DNA of 64,000 nt, taken from NCBI GenBank assembly GCA_965233675.1, contig OZ247498.1, positions 1-64,000 of the forward strand. The letters are read 5' to 3'. The translations under genes were made by a program, and so were the position numbers. Of the stretch, positions 1 to 8,723 are shown piece by piece (positions within the stretch are counted from its first letter, which is position 1; the number at the start of each line of letters is the position of its first letter). The notes beneath the pieces are model-generated. The model did not search any database, was not told the origin of the DNA, and saw only the letters and a list, made by a program, of their open reading frames with translations. Source of the stretch: SZUA-309 sp965233675 (GTDB taxonomy: Bacteria > Pseudomonadota > Gammaproteobacteria > Pseudomonadales > Azotimanducaceae).

Positions 1-2
1 GG

Positions 3-1001
3 GACAGCCTCTGCGGGATCGTGCCGATGTTTCACGCCATGGGCTGGGGTCTGCCCTGGTCCGCTCTCATGCTCGGCTGCAAGCAGGTACTGCCGCATCG
101 CTTCATGGATCCCGCCCGACTGCTCGACCTGATGGTGTCTGAAGGGGTGACGATTTCTGCCGGTGTGCCCACCATATGGCAGGGCATCAAGGGGCTGGTC
201 GAGGCCAACCCGGACGCCTATGACCTTTCCTGCCTGGAACGCCTGACCTGTGGCGGTTCGGCGCCGCCGCCGTCTCTGATCCGCTGGTACTGGGATACGT
301 TCGGCGTGGAGATGATTCAGGGCTGGGGAATGACGGAGACTTCACCGTTGGCCACCTTGTCTCGCCGGGTTGCCAAGCGCTCCCAGGTCAACAGTTCAGA
401 AGACCAAAAATTCGCCAACGTGGCCAAGGCCGGGCAGATCATGCCGGGCATTGAAGTGGAGATCTTTGATGAGGAGTTCAACCGCCTGCCCCACGATGGC
501 GAGGCCGTTGGCGAAATTCTGATCCGCGGTCCGTGGATCTGCTCCGAGTACTACAACAACCCGCAGCCGGAAAAATTCCATGACGGATGGCTGATTACGG
601 GCGACGTGGGCAAGATCGATCCGGAGGAATATCTGATCATCAGCGATCGATCCAAGGATCTGGTCAAGAGTGGTGGCGAGTGGATTTCCTCGGTGGATCT
701 GGAGAACCATGTAGTCGCGATGCCCGGGGTGGCCCAGGCCTGTGTGGTCGCACAGCCTCATCCGCGCTGGGACGAGCGGCCGGTGGTGCTCTGTGTGCTC
801 GCGGAAGGGGCGGACGTTACCCCGGAGGCAGTGATCGAGCATTGTGGAACGGCGTTTGCCAAGTGGCAGCTTCCGGACGACGTGCTCTTCGTGGACAGCA
901 TTCCGCTCACCTCCACAGGCAAGATGGACAAGAAGATCGTACGCGCCGACCTGGATGCGAAGGGCTATACGCTGCCGGATCTTCGCGATCAGGCCGGGTG
1001 A
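3..1001 (+). CDS. Medium/long-chain fatty acid-CoA ligase (AMP-binding, AlkK-like), 5'-truncated by window edge
   Basis: This is the C-terminal part (about 332 residues) of an acyl-adenylate-forming ligase that activates fatty acids to acyl-CoA with ATP; the reading frame is open to the first bases of the window, so the N-terminus lies upstream. The start of the visible protein has the VPMFHAMGWGLPW block typical of AlkK-type ligases. The adenylation motif GWGMTETSP follows, then LITGDVGKIDPEEYL and the hinge motif DRSKDLVKSGGEWIS, and near the end the conserved catalytic lysine motif TSTGKMDKK. The gene ends in GTGA, and a GTG in the frame of the following MFS transporter overlaps that stop by four bases, suggesting translational coupling. 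The substrate class is inferred from family resemblance only. Confidence 0.93.
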   Translation, partial: DSLCGIVPMFHAMGWGLPWSALMLGCKQVLPHRFMDPARLLDLMVSEGVTISAGVPTIWQGIKGLVEANPDAYDLSCLERLTCGGSAPPPSLIRWYWDTFGVEMIQGWGMTETSPLATLSRRVAKRSQVNSSEDQKFANVAKAGQIMPGIEVEIFDEEFNRLPHDGEAVGEILIRGPWICSEYYNNPQPEKFHDGWLITGDVGKIDPEEYLIISDRSKDLVKSGGEWISSVDLENHVVAMPGVAQACVVAQPHPRWDERPVVLCVLAEGADVTPEAVIEHCGTAFAKWQLPDDVLFVDSIPLTSTGKMDKKIVRADLDAKGYTLPDLRDQAG

Positions 1002-1108
1002 GTAAGACAGTGAACCGGGCAGCGTAACCGCTGACCCTGTGGGCTCGTCAGTGCCCACCGCCCGGAATTCCGGTTTACCAGCCGGTTTTTCTCGGCTCTC
1101 TGGCCTTT

Positions 1109-2215
1109 GTGCTCATCAATTTCCTGCTGCCGATCCGTACCCGGCAGCTGGGAGCCGATGCGGTCACCATCGGTGCCATGTATACCGCCTTCGTGGTCAG
1201 CCTGCTGATCTTCCGGCCGGTGGTGGGTATGGCCCTCGACCGGTTTGGACGGCGTTGGTTTTTCTCGGCGGCCTTTGTCTTCTACGCGCTTGCGATGTGG
1301 CGTTTCAGCGGCGCGGACTCCATTCCCGATTTTTTTGTCGCCCGCGCTCTGCAGGGGATTGGCGCGTCCCTGATGTGGGTTTCGGCGCGCACGATCATCG
1401 CCGACCTCACTGGAGCAGGAGAGCGGGGCGCGGCCATGGGCCGTCTGACCAGCCGGTCGGTCCTCGGTTCCATGCTGGGTGCCGCCTATGGGTTCACCCT
1501 GCTGGGGATGTATCCGATGGCACAGGCCTGGCAGCTTTCGTTTGCCGGTTATGCCGCCGCCGCGCTGCTCGGTCTGGTTCTGAGCCTGACCCGAGTAAGG
1601 GAAACCAGAGCGCCGGTCTCGAAGACCACGAGTGAACGACCAGCGCGACCGCCTTTGAACAGAGATCTGATCCGGCTGTTTGTGATTGTCGGCCTGTCCG
1701 GTTTCGCTGCCGCCTTGATCGAACCCATCTACCTGATCTTCCTACAGGATCGTTTCGATCTTTCTGTGCAGACGCTGGCCTTCGCGTTTTTCCCGGCCGG
1801 AATCGCTTTCGCCATCCTGCCGAACTACACCGGTCAGATGGTGGATCGCTACGGCGGTCCGAGACTGCTGATCGTCGGCTTTGTATCTGCGGCCCTGGTT
1901 TCCATGGCACTCCCCTGGTTGCCGGGCATCTTCTGGGTGGCTGTCGCTTACACACTGTCGGCCGTCGGTCGCACCTTCTCCATGCCGGCGGAGGACGCGA
2001 TGGTGGCTGATGCGGCCCCGGAAGCCATTCGTGGCAGCATCATGGGGTTGAAGGAGACTGCGGGCGCATTGGGCGCTGCGCTCGGGCCGCCGATCGGGGG
2101 TTGGGTGTATGAATACTGGGCCCCTGAGCTCTCGTTTGTGATGAACGGGCTGCTGCTCCTGCTGGCTGGCGGTCTGGTGGGGTGGTGGTTTGTGCTGAAG
2201 CGGGGCGATTCGTAG
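1109..2215 (+). CDS. MFS transporter (start uncertain, possible N-terminal nonsense)
   Basis: Twelve-helix-type major facilitator protein; 368 residues are open from the GTG at 1109. Hydrophobic helices run throughout, and the helix 2-3 loop motif (GMALDRFGRRW, near residue 38) identifies the family. The open start appears to cut into the first helix: the same frame is open further upstream (from 1028) and encodes a hydrophobic stretch VFLGSLAFVL that looks like the start of helix 1. Still further up, a GTG at 998 overlaps the ligase stop as GTGA in this same frame, but a TAA at 1025-1027 interrupts it. Either a non-standard start (CTG at 1031 or 1037) is used, or the gene carries a nonsense change. 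The substrate is unknown; coupling to the acyl-CoA ligase suggests a lipophilic acid or drug-like compound. Confidence 0.8.
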   Translation: MLINFLLPIRTRQLGADAVTIGAMYTAFVVSLLIFRPVVGMALDRFGRRWFFSAAFVFYALAMWRFSGADSIPDFFVARALQGIGASLMWVSARTIIADLTGAGERGAAMGRLTSRSVLGSMLGAAYGFTLLGMYPMAQAWQLSFAGYAAAALLGLVLSLTRVRETRAPVSKTTSERPARPPLNRDLIRLFVIVGLSGFAAALIEPIYLIFLQDRFDLSVQTLAFAFFPAGIAFAILPNYTGQMVDRYGGPRLLIVGFVSAALVSMALPWLPGIFWVAVAYTLSAVGRTFSMPAEDAMVADAAPEAIRGSIMGLKETAGALGAALGPPIGGWVYEYWAPELSFVMNGLLLLLAGGLVGWWFVLKRGDS

Positions 2216-2381
2216 ATCTGGCATCCGGGTAAGGGTCGAAACACCAGCGATATGTGGGTAACGTCCAACCTTCTCACTACAGGCACAGTGGACGCAGGTT
2301 GATGGACGTTATTCCGGAGCGAACTGCCCCGATCAGTGGGCGCCCGACAGGCATCTGGGTCGATCTGCCGGGGGGCGTGCA

Positions 2382-3662
2382 GTGCTGAGCCATGCCCGGA
2401 AGTTCGTGGTGCTTTTCAGCTCCGTGCTCATTCTGCTGCTGGGCCATGGCCTGCAGTTGACGCTGCTGCCTGTTCGCGCTGAAAGTCTGGGCTGGTCGGT
2501 CAACGAGATCGGCATGACCGGCTCATTCTACTTTCTCGGCTTTCTGGTTGGCTGCGTGGTCATACCCCGCTTTGTCACGGTTGTCGGTCATATCCGTACG
2601 TTTTCGACCACCACGACGCTCTGTGGCGCGGCATTGCTGCTTATTCTGCTGTCGGACTCGCCGCCGGTCTGGTGTGGACTGCGCTTTCTGACCGGGGTCG
2701 GCATATCCGGCTGCTACCTGATCATCGAGAGCTGGCTCAATGAACAGAGTACGGACGACGTGCGCGGACGAACGCTGGCGGTCTACACCATCATTGTTCT
2801 GCTCGCCATGAGCCTGGGACAACTGATGGTGATGGTCGGCGAACCCACGTCAGTAACACCCGTTGTGCTCGGCTCTCTGCTGCTGTCGCTGGCGATCATT
2901 CCGGTAGGCCTTTCCAGGGTAGAGCAACCGGGCGCCATCAGCGCAGTGACCTATCGCTTCCGGTCCATCTTCAGTGCCGCACCGGCGGCGGTCGGCGGTG
3001 CCTTCGCCATCGGCACCGTCACCGGAGTGCTGTACACGCTGACACCGGTCTTCGGCACTCAGGCCGGCCTGTCCATCGGGGAGATAGCCACCATGATGGT
3101 TGCCATGGTCCTTGGCGGCGCGGCGATGCAGTATCCTGCCGGCAGGTTGTCTGATCGCTTCGACCGTCGTCTGGTTATCCTCGGCCTGATGCTCGCCGGT
3201 ATCGCTATCTGTCTGCTGGCCTATTTTCTGCAGCGCTGGCCGATGGCCATTATCGGTATGGTTTTTCTGCTGGGTGGGGCAAGCACCGCCGTTTACCCGA
3301 TCTGTCTGGCGCATGCCAATGACCGATTTCCCGGGCACTTTCTCGAAGTGGGTACCGTGATCCTGCTTGTCAACAGCAGCGGCGCGGTACTGGGGCCGAT
3401 GCTGGGCGCCGCCAGCATGGAGATGCTCGGTGCCGGAGGCTACTTCACCTATCTGGCCTTCGGAATGCTGCTGACGTTCTTCTGGATCGGTTACTGCGTG
3501 CGATTGCGGCGAGACTCCCCGGAAAGAGCGGACCGGTTCGTGCTCACAGCCAAATCGACCCAGGGATTGTTTGAAATTGATCCGAGAAGTGAGGATCTGA
3601 ATTCGGCCCCTGACGGCGATCAGGCAGGGCGCGATCCACAGCCACCAGGCGATGCCACTTAG
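2382..3662 (+). CDS. MFS transporter (YcaD-like)
   Basis: A 426-residue major facilitator protein with twelve predicted membrane helices. It opens with a long helix (residues 9-28), has the loop 8-9 motif AGRLSDRFDRR near residue 250, and ends in a 40-residue soluble tail rich in acidic residues. The overall pattern resembles the YcaD/UhpC-unrelated group of bacterial exporters with no defined substrate. The start is GTG; the nearby ATG at 2392 is out of frame. A small 28-codon ORF (2302-2388) overlaps this start by seven bases and might be a leader. The stop is only three bases before the next ATG, so the gene is very likely co-transcribed with the Na/Pi-cotransporter-like gene. Confidence 0.9.
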   Translation: MLSHARKFVVLFSSVLILLLGHGLQLTLLPVRAESLGWSVNEIGMTGSFYFLGFLVGCVVIPRFVTVVGHIRTFSTTTTLCGAALLLILLSDSPPVWCGLRFLTGVGISGCYLIIESWLNEQSTDDVRGRTLAVYTIIVLLAMSLGQLMVMVGEPTSVTPVVLGSLLLSLAIIPVGLSRVEQPGAISAVTYRFRSIFSAAPAAVGGAFAIGTVTGVLYTLTPVFGTQAGLSIGEIATMMVAMVLGGAAMQYPAGRLSDRFDRRLVILGLMLAGIAICLLAYFLQRWPMAIIGMVFLLGGASTAVYPICLAHANDRFPGHFLEVGTVILLVNSSGAVLGPMLGAASMEMLGAGGYFTYLAFGMLLTFFWIGYCVRLRRDSPERADRFVLTAKSTQGLFEIDPRSEDLNSAPDGDQAGRDPQPPGDAT

Positions 3663-3665
3663 AAC

Positions 3666-5282
3666 ATGCTGATTGCCGGCACATTCATCGGCGGGCTGGG
3701 TTTCTTCCTGCTCGCCGTTTCAATGATCACAAACGGGCTCAAGCTGGCCGCAGGTGATTCCCTGCGCAGCATCCTCGCCAACTCCACTGAAACCCGCCTG
3801 CGCGGTGTGGGTTCCGGCGTGCTGGTCACCGGCATCGTTCAGTCCTCGAGTGCGGTCACCGTGGCCACCATCGGCTTCGTGAACGCTGGCCTGCTGACGC
3901 TCAATCAGTCCCTTGGGGTGATTTACGGAGCCAATATCGGCACCACGATGACTGGCTGGATCGTTGCTGCGGTGGGATTCAGTCTGAAAGTGGAAGCGCT
4001 CGCACTGCCATTGATCGGCATAGGCATGCTGGCCCGCATGTTGCGTCCTGGCACGAAGCTGGCCCCTTTGGGCGAGGCGCTGGCGGGTTTCGGTCTTTTC
4101 TTCATCGGTGTCGATCTGCTGCGGGATGCGTTCGAAGGATTTGCGCAGACGGTGGATGTGGCCGGTTTCGCCCCCCAGAGTGGGCCTGGTGTCCTTCTGT
4201 ATCTGGCGCTCGGCTTCCTGATGACCGTGGTCACACAATCCTCCAGCGCAGCCATTGCCATTACCCTGACTGCTGCCACAGGTGGGGTGCTTGGGATAAA
4301 CGCGGCGGCAGCCATGGTGATCGGCGCCAACGTCGGCACGACCTCGACTGCCGCTTTTGCCGTGATCGGGGCGACTGCCAATGCCCGGCGGGTGGCGGCA
4401 GTGCACGTGGTGTTCAATCTGCTGACCGGCGCGGTTGCACTGGCGCTGCTGCCGGTCCTGATGCTGATCGTGCGCTCCACGGGTGATCTGCTCGGCCTGC
4501 AGGACATTCCAGCCGTTTCTCTGGCGCTGTTTCACACGGTGTTCAACGTCCTGGGTGTGCTGCTCATGTGGCCGATTACCGACCGGCTGTCAGCCTACCT
4601 CGCTGGCCGATTCACAACCGAAGAAGAGCGGCTGTCTCAGCCCGCGTTTCTCGACCGGAACGTGATGGCAACCCCGGTGCTGGCGATGAATGCCTTGAGC
4701 ATGGAGTTGAACCGTCTTGCGGGCCTGGTGCGGGACCTGGTGGAACGTGCCGTCAGTGGAACCGGCCAGTTCGGAGGTGTGTCGCAGACACAGGGCCTGC
4801 GAGCGCTGATCGACGGAATCGAACAGTTTGTCACCGATCTGGAGTTGGAGAAGTTGCCCGGATCTCACCGGGGCAGTCTGCCTATCGCGTTGCGGGTGAC
4901 CGGCTACCTGGAAGAGACCATCGGCCTGGTGAACGCGCTGGAAGCGCATAGTGCGGATATCCAGGCAATCCGGGCTGCTCCCGTGGAAGATATGATTGCA
5001 GCGTTTCAGGCCCAGGTGGTGGCCCAGATCGGCCGCTCTGCTGAGGTGGACGAGATCGGTATCGCGCAACTCGAGTCCGACTATGAGGATCTGCACAAGC
5101 AATGGCAGGATCTGAAGAATACGCTGCTGACTGCGGCCGCTTCGAAACGGCTGCCCATTCGAGCCCTGAATTCGTCACTGGAGGGATTGCACAGCTGTCT
5201 GATGATGGCGGAGCAGCTCACCAAGACCAGTGAGCGGCTGCATGTGCTGCGCCTGGCGACCGAAGAGCCAAAGGATGGGTGA
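3666..5282 (+). CDS. Na/Pi cotransporter family protein with C-terminal PhoU-like domain
   Basis: The 538-residue protein has two copies of the Na/Pi cotransporter repeat. Each contains the QSSSA signature followed by a GANIGTT or GANVGTT motif (first copy about residues 60-100, second about 195-225), as in NptA/YjbB. The last 190 residues are soluble and helical and resemble the PhoU-like tail seen in YjbB-type proteins. It probably moves phosphate across the inner membrane; in YjbB the direction is export, but direction cannot be told from sequence. It follows the MFS gene by three bases. No Pho box was recognised upstream. Confidence 0.93.
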   Translation: MLIAGTFIGGLGFFLLAVSMITNGLKLAAGDSLRSILANSTETRLRGVGSGVLVTGIVQSSSAVTVATIGFVNAGLLTLNQSLGVIYGANIGTTMTGWIVAAVGFSLKVEALALPLIGIGMLARMLRPGTKLAPLGEALAGFGLFFIGVDLLRDAFEGFAQTVDVAGFAPQSGPGVLLYLALGFLMTVVTQSSSAAIAITLTAATGGVLGINAAAAMVIGANVGTTSTAAFAVIGATANARRVAAVHVVFNLLTGAVALALLPVLMLIVRSTGDLLGLQDIPAVSLALFHTVFNVLGVLLMWPITDRLSAYLAGRFTTEEERLSQPAFLDRNVMATPVLAMNALSMELNRLAGLVRDLVERAVSGTGQFGGVSQTQGLRALIDGIEQFVTDLELEKLPGSHRGSLPIALRVTGYLEETIGLVNALEAHSADIQAIRAAPVEDMIAAFQAQVVAQIGRSAEVDEIGIAQLESDYEDLHKQWQDLKNTLLTAAASKRLPIRALNSSLEGLHSCLMMAEQLTKTSERLHVLRLATEEPKDG

Positions 5283-5335
5283 GGCGTGTTTGGCGTGTTA
5301 GGCTCGCGTTTTTCTGAAATCGGCGGAGCACGGAA

Positions 5336-5917
5336 TTGAGCAGCGAGAGAGTAAAGATCCTGGCCCTGGCGGGCAGCACGCGCAGCGAATCACTGAACAA
5401 GCGACTCCTCGCTGCGGTGGCAGCGCTGGCGGATCCGGAACAGGCCGAGGTGGATATCATCGACCTGCGGGATTTCCCCTTGCCGCTTTACGATGGTGAT
5501 CTGGAAGAGGCGGAAGGCGTGCCGGACAACGCCATGCGGCTGAAAGAGAAATTTCTCGGCGCGGATGCGCTGCTCATCTCCACACCCGAATACAACACTT
5601 CCCTCCCCGCGGTTCTGAAGAACGCCATCGACTGGATCAGCCGGCCGGTGGACGGCGTGCCCTGGCTGTCGGAGATTCGTGGTCAGGTGCTCGGTGCCGT
5701 ATCGGCGTCGCCCGGCGCGACCGGCGGGATGCAGGCACTTGCTCACCTCCGGCAGATGTTCATGAATCTGGGCGCTTTTGTGGTGCCTGGATTCACCGCG
5801 TGTCCGAATGCGGCGGCGGCGTTCGATGATGACGGCAACTTCGTGAATGAAGCACAGGCGAAACAATATGCGGAGTATGTGGCGCAGGTCGTTGCACTGG
5901 CCGGGTCACGAAAGTAG
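5336..5917 (+). CDS. NADPH-dependent FMN reductase family protein
   Basis: A 193-residue flavodoxin-fold protein of the NADPH-dependent FMN/quinone reductase family (compare ChrR, YieF, SsuE). It has the phosphate-binding loop LAGSTRSESLN at residues 9-19, the STPEYNTSLPAVLKNAIDW block around residues 82-100, and a glycine-rich SASPGATGG segment near residue 124 that lines the flavin. It likely reduces FMN, quinones or metal oxyanions with NAD(P)H in the cytoplasm. The start is TTG at 5336 with a GGAG-like site eleven bases upstream; no in-frame ATG is better placed. Confidence 0.92.
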   Translation: MSSERVKILALAGSTRSESLNKRLLAAVAALADPEQAEVDIIDLRDFPLPLYDGDLEEAEGVPDNAMRLKEKFLGADALLISTPEYNTSLPAVLKNAIDWISRPVDGVPWLSEIRGQVLGAVSASPGATGGMQALAHLRQMFMNLGAFVVPGFTACPNAAAAFDDDGNFVNEAQAKQYAEYVAQVVALAGSRK

Positions 5918-5947
5918 CGTCTGGCGGGTATTTTCGAGGAGAAGAAC

Positions 5948-6433
5948 ATGACGATCAGGAAATCACTGTCCGTTCTGCTGCTGGGATTCTGGCTGGGTGG
6001 GTCTGCAGCGGCCGTTGCGGATGCCCAGGGGGCCGCCATACATCTGGATGTGCACAAGTCTCCCACCTGTGGCTGCTGCACGAAGTGGATGGATCACATG
6101 GCCGAGCATGGTTTCACAAGCACCGGTCACCATCCGGACAATCTCGGAATTCTGAAAGGTGAACTGGGTGTGCCGACCCGCTATGGTTCCTGTCATACAG
6201 GCGTGAGCGAGGAAGGATACGTCTTCGAAGGCCATGTTCCTGCCCGTTACGTAGCGCAGTTTCTCGCCAACCCGCCCGCTGATGCCATCGGCTTGACCGT
6301 CCCGGCGATGCCGGTCGGCAGTCCAGGCATGGAGTACCGGGATCAGTTCAATCCCTACGATGTCCTGTTGTTGAAAAAGGACGGTGCGGTGGAGGTGTAT
6401 GCTTCGATCGCCACCTACGAAGCACAGTTCTGA
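5948..6433 (+). CDS. DUF411 family periplasmic metal-binding protein
   Basis: A 161-residue exported protein with a signal peptide (residues 1-27) and the DUF411 core. Cysteines and histidines typical of the family are present: VHKSPTCGCCTKW (about residues 35-47), GHH near 60, YGSCHTG near 79 and EGHVPA near 94. DUF411 proteins are often encoded next to copper-resistance genes and are thought to bind copper or another soft metal in the periplasm, but the family has no firmly established activity. A GAGGAG ribosome site precedes the ATG. It is the first of a same-strand group followed by a helix-hairpin-helix protein and an MsrQ-like haem membrane protein. Confidence 0.9.
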   Translation: MTIRKSLSVLLLGFWLGGSAAAVADAQGAAIHLDVHKSPTCGCCTKWMDHMAEHGFTSTGHHPDNLGILKGELGVPTRYGSCHTGVSEEGYVFEGHVPARYVAQFLANPPADAIGLTVPAMPVGSPGMEYRDQFNPYDVLLLKKDGAVEVYASIATYEAQF

Positions 6434-6481
6434 TTGGTTTATTGGAAATCTGAAAGTGATTCAGACATTGGAGTGTTCAGT

Positions 6482-7108
6482 ATGCGTTATCTGATCCTGG
6501 CCCTGCTCGCCGCTACGTTCTCGATTTTCTCGCTGCATGCGCAGGCAGAGGATCAGGGCGGTCTCGCCAATCCGAACCTCATCGAGGAAGCGGCGCTGAT
6601 CTCTTTGCCGCACGTTGACCAGGCGTTGGCAGAGGCGATCGTTGCCGGCCGCCCCTACCTGAACGCCCAGGCGCTGGACGATGTGCTGTCGGCACAACTC
6701 GACGAGTCTCAACGGGACGAGTTGTATGGCACGCTCTTCCGCCGAATCAATCTGAACAACGCTCCCGAATCGGAGATCCTGCTGATCCCCGGGATGAATG
6801 GAAAGATGGCACACGAGTTCGAAGAATATCGACCCTATACGTCCACGGATCAGTTCCGTCGGGAGATTGGTAAGTACGTGAGCGAAGAAGAAGTCGCCAG
6901 ACTGGAACAGTACGTATTCATTCCGGCACATCTGAACCAGGGTACGGAAGCAGACTTCAAACGCATTCCCGGCATGACGCCGAAAATGGTGCATGAGTTC
7001 GAAGAGTATCAGCCCTACGACAGCATCGAGGAATTCCGCCGCGAGATCGGTAAATACGTGGACGCAGACGAGGTGGCTCGTCTGGAAAGCTACATCACCC
7101 TCGACTGA
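6482..7108 (+). CDS. Exported helix-hairpin-helix (ComEA-like) protein with internal duplication
   Basis: A 208-residue protein from the ATG at 6482; an in-frame upstream extension lacks export features, whereas this start gives a clear signal peptide (residues 1-22, cleavage after the AQA region). Residues 88-147 and 148-206 are near-identical repeats, each containing IPGM..KM.HEFEEY.PY followed by FRREIGKYV and EVARLE. The first part (30-85) looks like a third, diverged copy. Each unit has the short helix-hairpin-helix pattern (LN..PE..L..IPGM), as in ComEA-type proteins that bind DNA outside the cytoplasm. No type IV pilus or competence gene is nearby, so a role in DNA uptake is not supported. 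It lies between DUF411 and MsrQ-like genes. Confidence 0.85.
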   Translation: MRYLILALLAATFSIFSLHAQAEDQGGLANPNLIEEAALISLPHVDQALAEAIVAGRPYLNAQALDDVLSAQLDESQRDELYGTLFRRINLNNAPESEILLIPGMNGKMAHEFEEYRPYTSTDQFRREIGKYVSEEEVARLEQYVFIPAHLNQGTEADFKRIPGMTPKMVHEFEEYQPYDSIEEFRREIGKYVDADEVARLESYITLD

Positions 7109-7116
7109 ACCCAGAC

Positions 7117-7689
7117 ATGCGGGGCTGGTCGCGGGCGGTACTCTGGAGCCTCCTTGCTTTACCTCTGCTGATCCAGACCAGCCGGTATCAGTCGGGCACG
7201 GTTTTTTACGGGGAATATCTGCACTGGACCGGCGACTGGTCCATCTGGCTGTTTCTGCTGGTTCTGCTGATCACGCCATTGCGACGGATTCTACCCGGCC
7301 ATGCCTGGACCGCCCGTCTCCTGAGAGCCCGCCGCGACCTGGGGATTGCCACCTTTCTCTATGCTGTCGCCCACACCGTCGCCTACGGCCTGCGCAAGGC
7401 CGACATGGGCCGGATCCTTATGGAGGCCTTTGATAGCGGGATGCTGGCCGGTTGGCTGGCGCTGGTCGGGATGCTGGCCCTCGCCCTCACCAGCAACGAC
7501 TGGTCTGTTCGCAGACTGGCTGGGCGCTGGAAGGCGCTCCACCGTTTGGCCTATGCAATTGCGCTCCTTGCCGTGGGCCACTGGGTGCTGACCGCGTTTG
7601 ATCCGACCGTTGCTTATCTGCACCTCGCCGTGATCGCGGTGCTGTTGCTTCTGCGCCTCCTGCCGGTTCACGGGCGTGCTGCCGGTTGA
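7117..7689 (+). CDS. Ferric reductase-like transmembrane protein (MsrQ-like)
   Basis: A 190-residue integral membrane protein with about six helices and histidines placed as haem ligands (AHTVAY near residue 86, LHRLAY near 143, VGHW near 154), matching the ferric reductase-like transmembrane domain of MsrQ. MsrQ passes electrons from the quinone pool or flavin reductase to the periplasmic methionine sulfoxide reductase MsrP. No msrP (molybdopterin enzyme) is in this window, so the partner is either elsewhere or something else. It begins eight bases after the helix-hairpin-helix gene stop, implying co-transcription with that gene and DUF411. Confidence 0.85.
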   Translation: MRGWSRAVLWSLLALPLLIQTSRYQSGTVFYGEYLHWTGDWSIWLFLLVLLITPLRRILPGHAWTARLLRARRDLGIATFLYAVAHTVAYGLRKADMGRILMEAFDSGMLAGWLALVGMLALALTSNDWSVRRLAGRWKALHRLAYAIALLAVGHWVLTAFDPTVAYLHLAVIAVLLLLRLLPVHGRAAG

Positions 7690-7736
7690 GGGGGCTGCCT
7701 GTTTCGGGCTGGGCGCGTTCGCCTGGAAGACCAGGC

Positions 7737-8699
7737 TCAGAACCAGTGTTTGGCCCGCAGAATCAACAGCGTGGCTATGGTGGTGACCGTCATGATGCCG
7801 GCCACGATCAGGAAGGCGTTCTGGTTCTCGATACCGGGCAGGCCGGCAACGTTCATACCGAACAGCCCGGTGATGAAGGTGATCGGGAGGAAGATGGCCG
7901 CGATGATCGAAAGCACGTACATCCGATTGTTCTGTTCCTGCGCGATCCGATTCAGCAGTTCTTCCGTCATCACCAGTGACCGTTCGCGCACGAGATCCAG
8001 GTCTTCCAGATCCCGAGCGATCCGATCCGCCTGCTCGCGGATCATGAACGACTGATTCTGATTCAGAATCCCGGCGGAGTCCCGAAACAGAGCATCCAGC
8101 GCGTCCCGCTGTGGCGAGATAAAACGGCGTACCACCGCAGTCCGTCGGCGGACCTCGGCGACACTGGAGCGGATTTCCTCCGGACGAGCGGTCTGCACCA
8201 GATTCTCGAACTCGGCCACCTGGTCTTCAATGGTATCCACGAAATCCTTGATCCGGTCCGCGAGCCTTTCAATGATTGTGGCCACCAGGGCGGGTACGCT
8301 GCTCGGACCGTTTCCCTTTTCGATTTCCGCAGCGACATCCTGGACGGCGAACAGTCTGCGCTGGCGAACACTGATGAGGCGGTCGGGTTCCAGCCATAGC
8401 CTCAGTGAAACCATGTCCTCCGGTTCCGCGCCCGGGTTCCGGTTGATTGCGCGAAGCAGGATGAGCACGCCGCGGCCGACGATGGCTGTCCGGGGACGGG
8501 TGTCGACACGGACCATACTCTCCACCACCCAAGGTGGCAGGTTGAGCGACAGCAGTGTCTCTTCAACCCCCGGCTGAGAGTAATCGAAATGCAGCCAGGC
8601 AGGTCCGGGTTGCGCGGCCGATGGTTCGGCTATCGGGAGGCCGCCGCCCTGGCCGTCGAGATTCCATCCCTGCACGAAGCATCCTGTTCCTGTCTCCAT
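7737..8699 (-). CDS. CorA-family divalent cation transporter (ZntB-like)
   Basis: A CorA-type channel or transporter of about 320 residues with a large cytoplasmic helical domain and two C-terminal membrane helices. The hallmark GMN motif lies at residues 281-283 of this start, followed by a second helix and a short basic tail. The sequence around the periplasmic loop (GMNVAGLPG) resembles ZntB-type zinc transporters more than magnesium-specific CorA. The second ATG (8699) was chosen because its GGAG site is seven bases upstream; the ATG at 8705 would sit only one base after it. It follows an mscS gene on the same strand with an 18-25-base gap. Confidence 0.92.
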   Translation of the reverse strand: METGTGCFVQGWNLDGQGGGLPIAEPSAAQPGPAWLHFDYSQPGVEETLLSLNLPPWVVESMVRVDTRPRTAIVGRGVLILLRAINRNPGAEPEDMVSLRLWLEPDRLISVRQRRLFAVQDVAAEIEKGNGPSSVPALVATIIERLADRIKDFVDTIEDQVAEFENLVQTARPEEIRSSVAEVRRRTAVVRRFISPQRDALDALFRDSAGILNQNQSFMIREQADRIARDLEDLDLVRERSLVMTEELLNRIAQEQNNRMYVLSIIAAIFLPITFITGLFGMNVAGLPGIENQNAFLIVAGIMTVTTIATLLILRAKHWF

Positions 8700-8723
8700 T
8701 GTCATTCTCCAGAGTGCACCGGA

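Noticed and set aside
1039..1635. Alternative 198-residue forward frame over the first MFS gene
   Set aside because: It is Arg/Cys/Gly-rich without hydrophobic helices, while the overlapping frame carries clear MFS helices.
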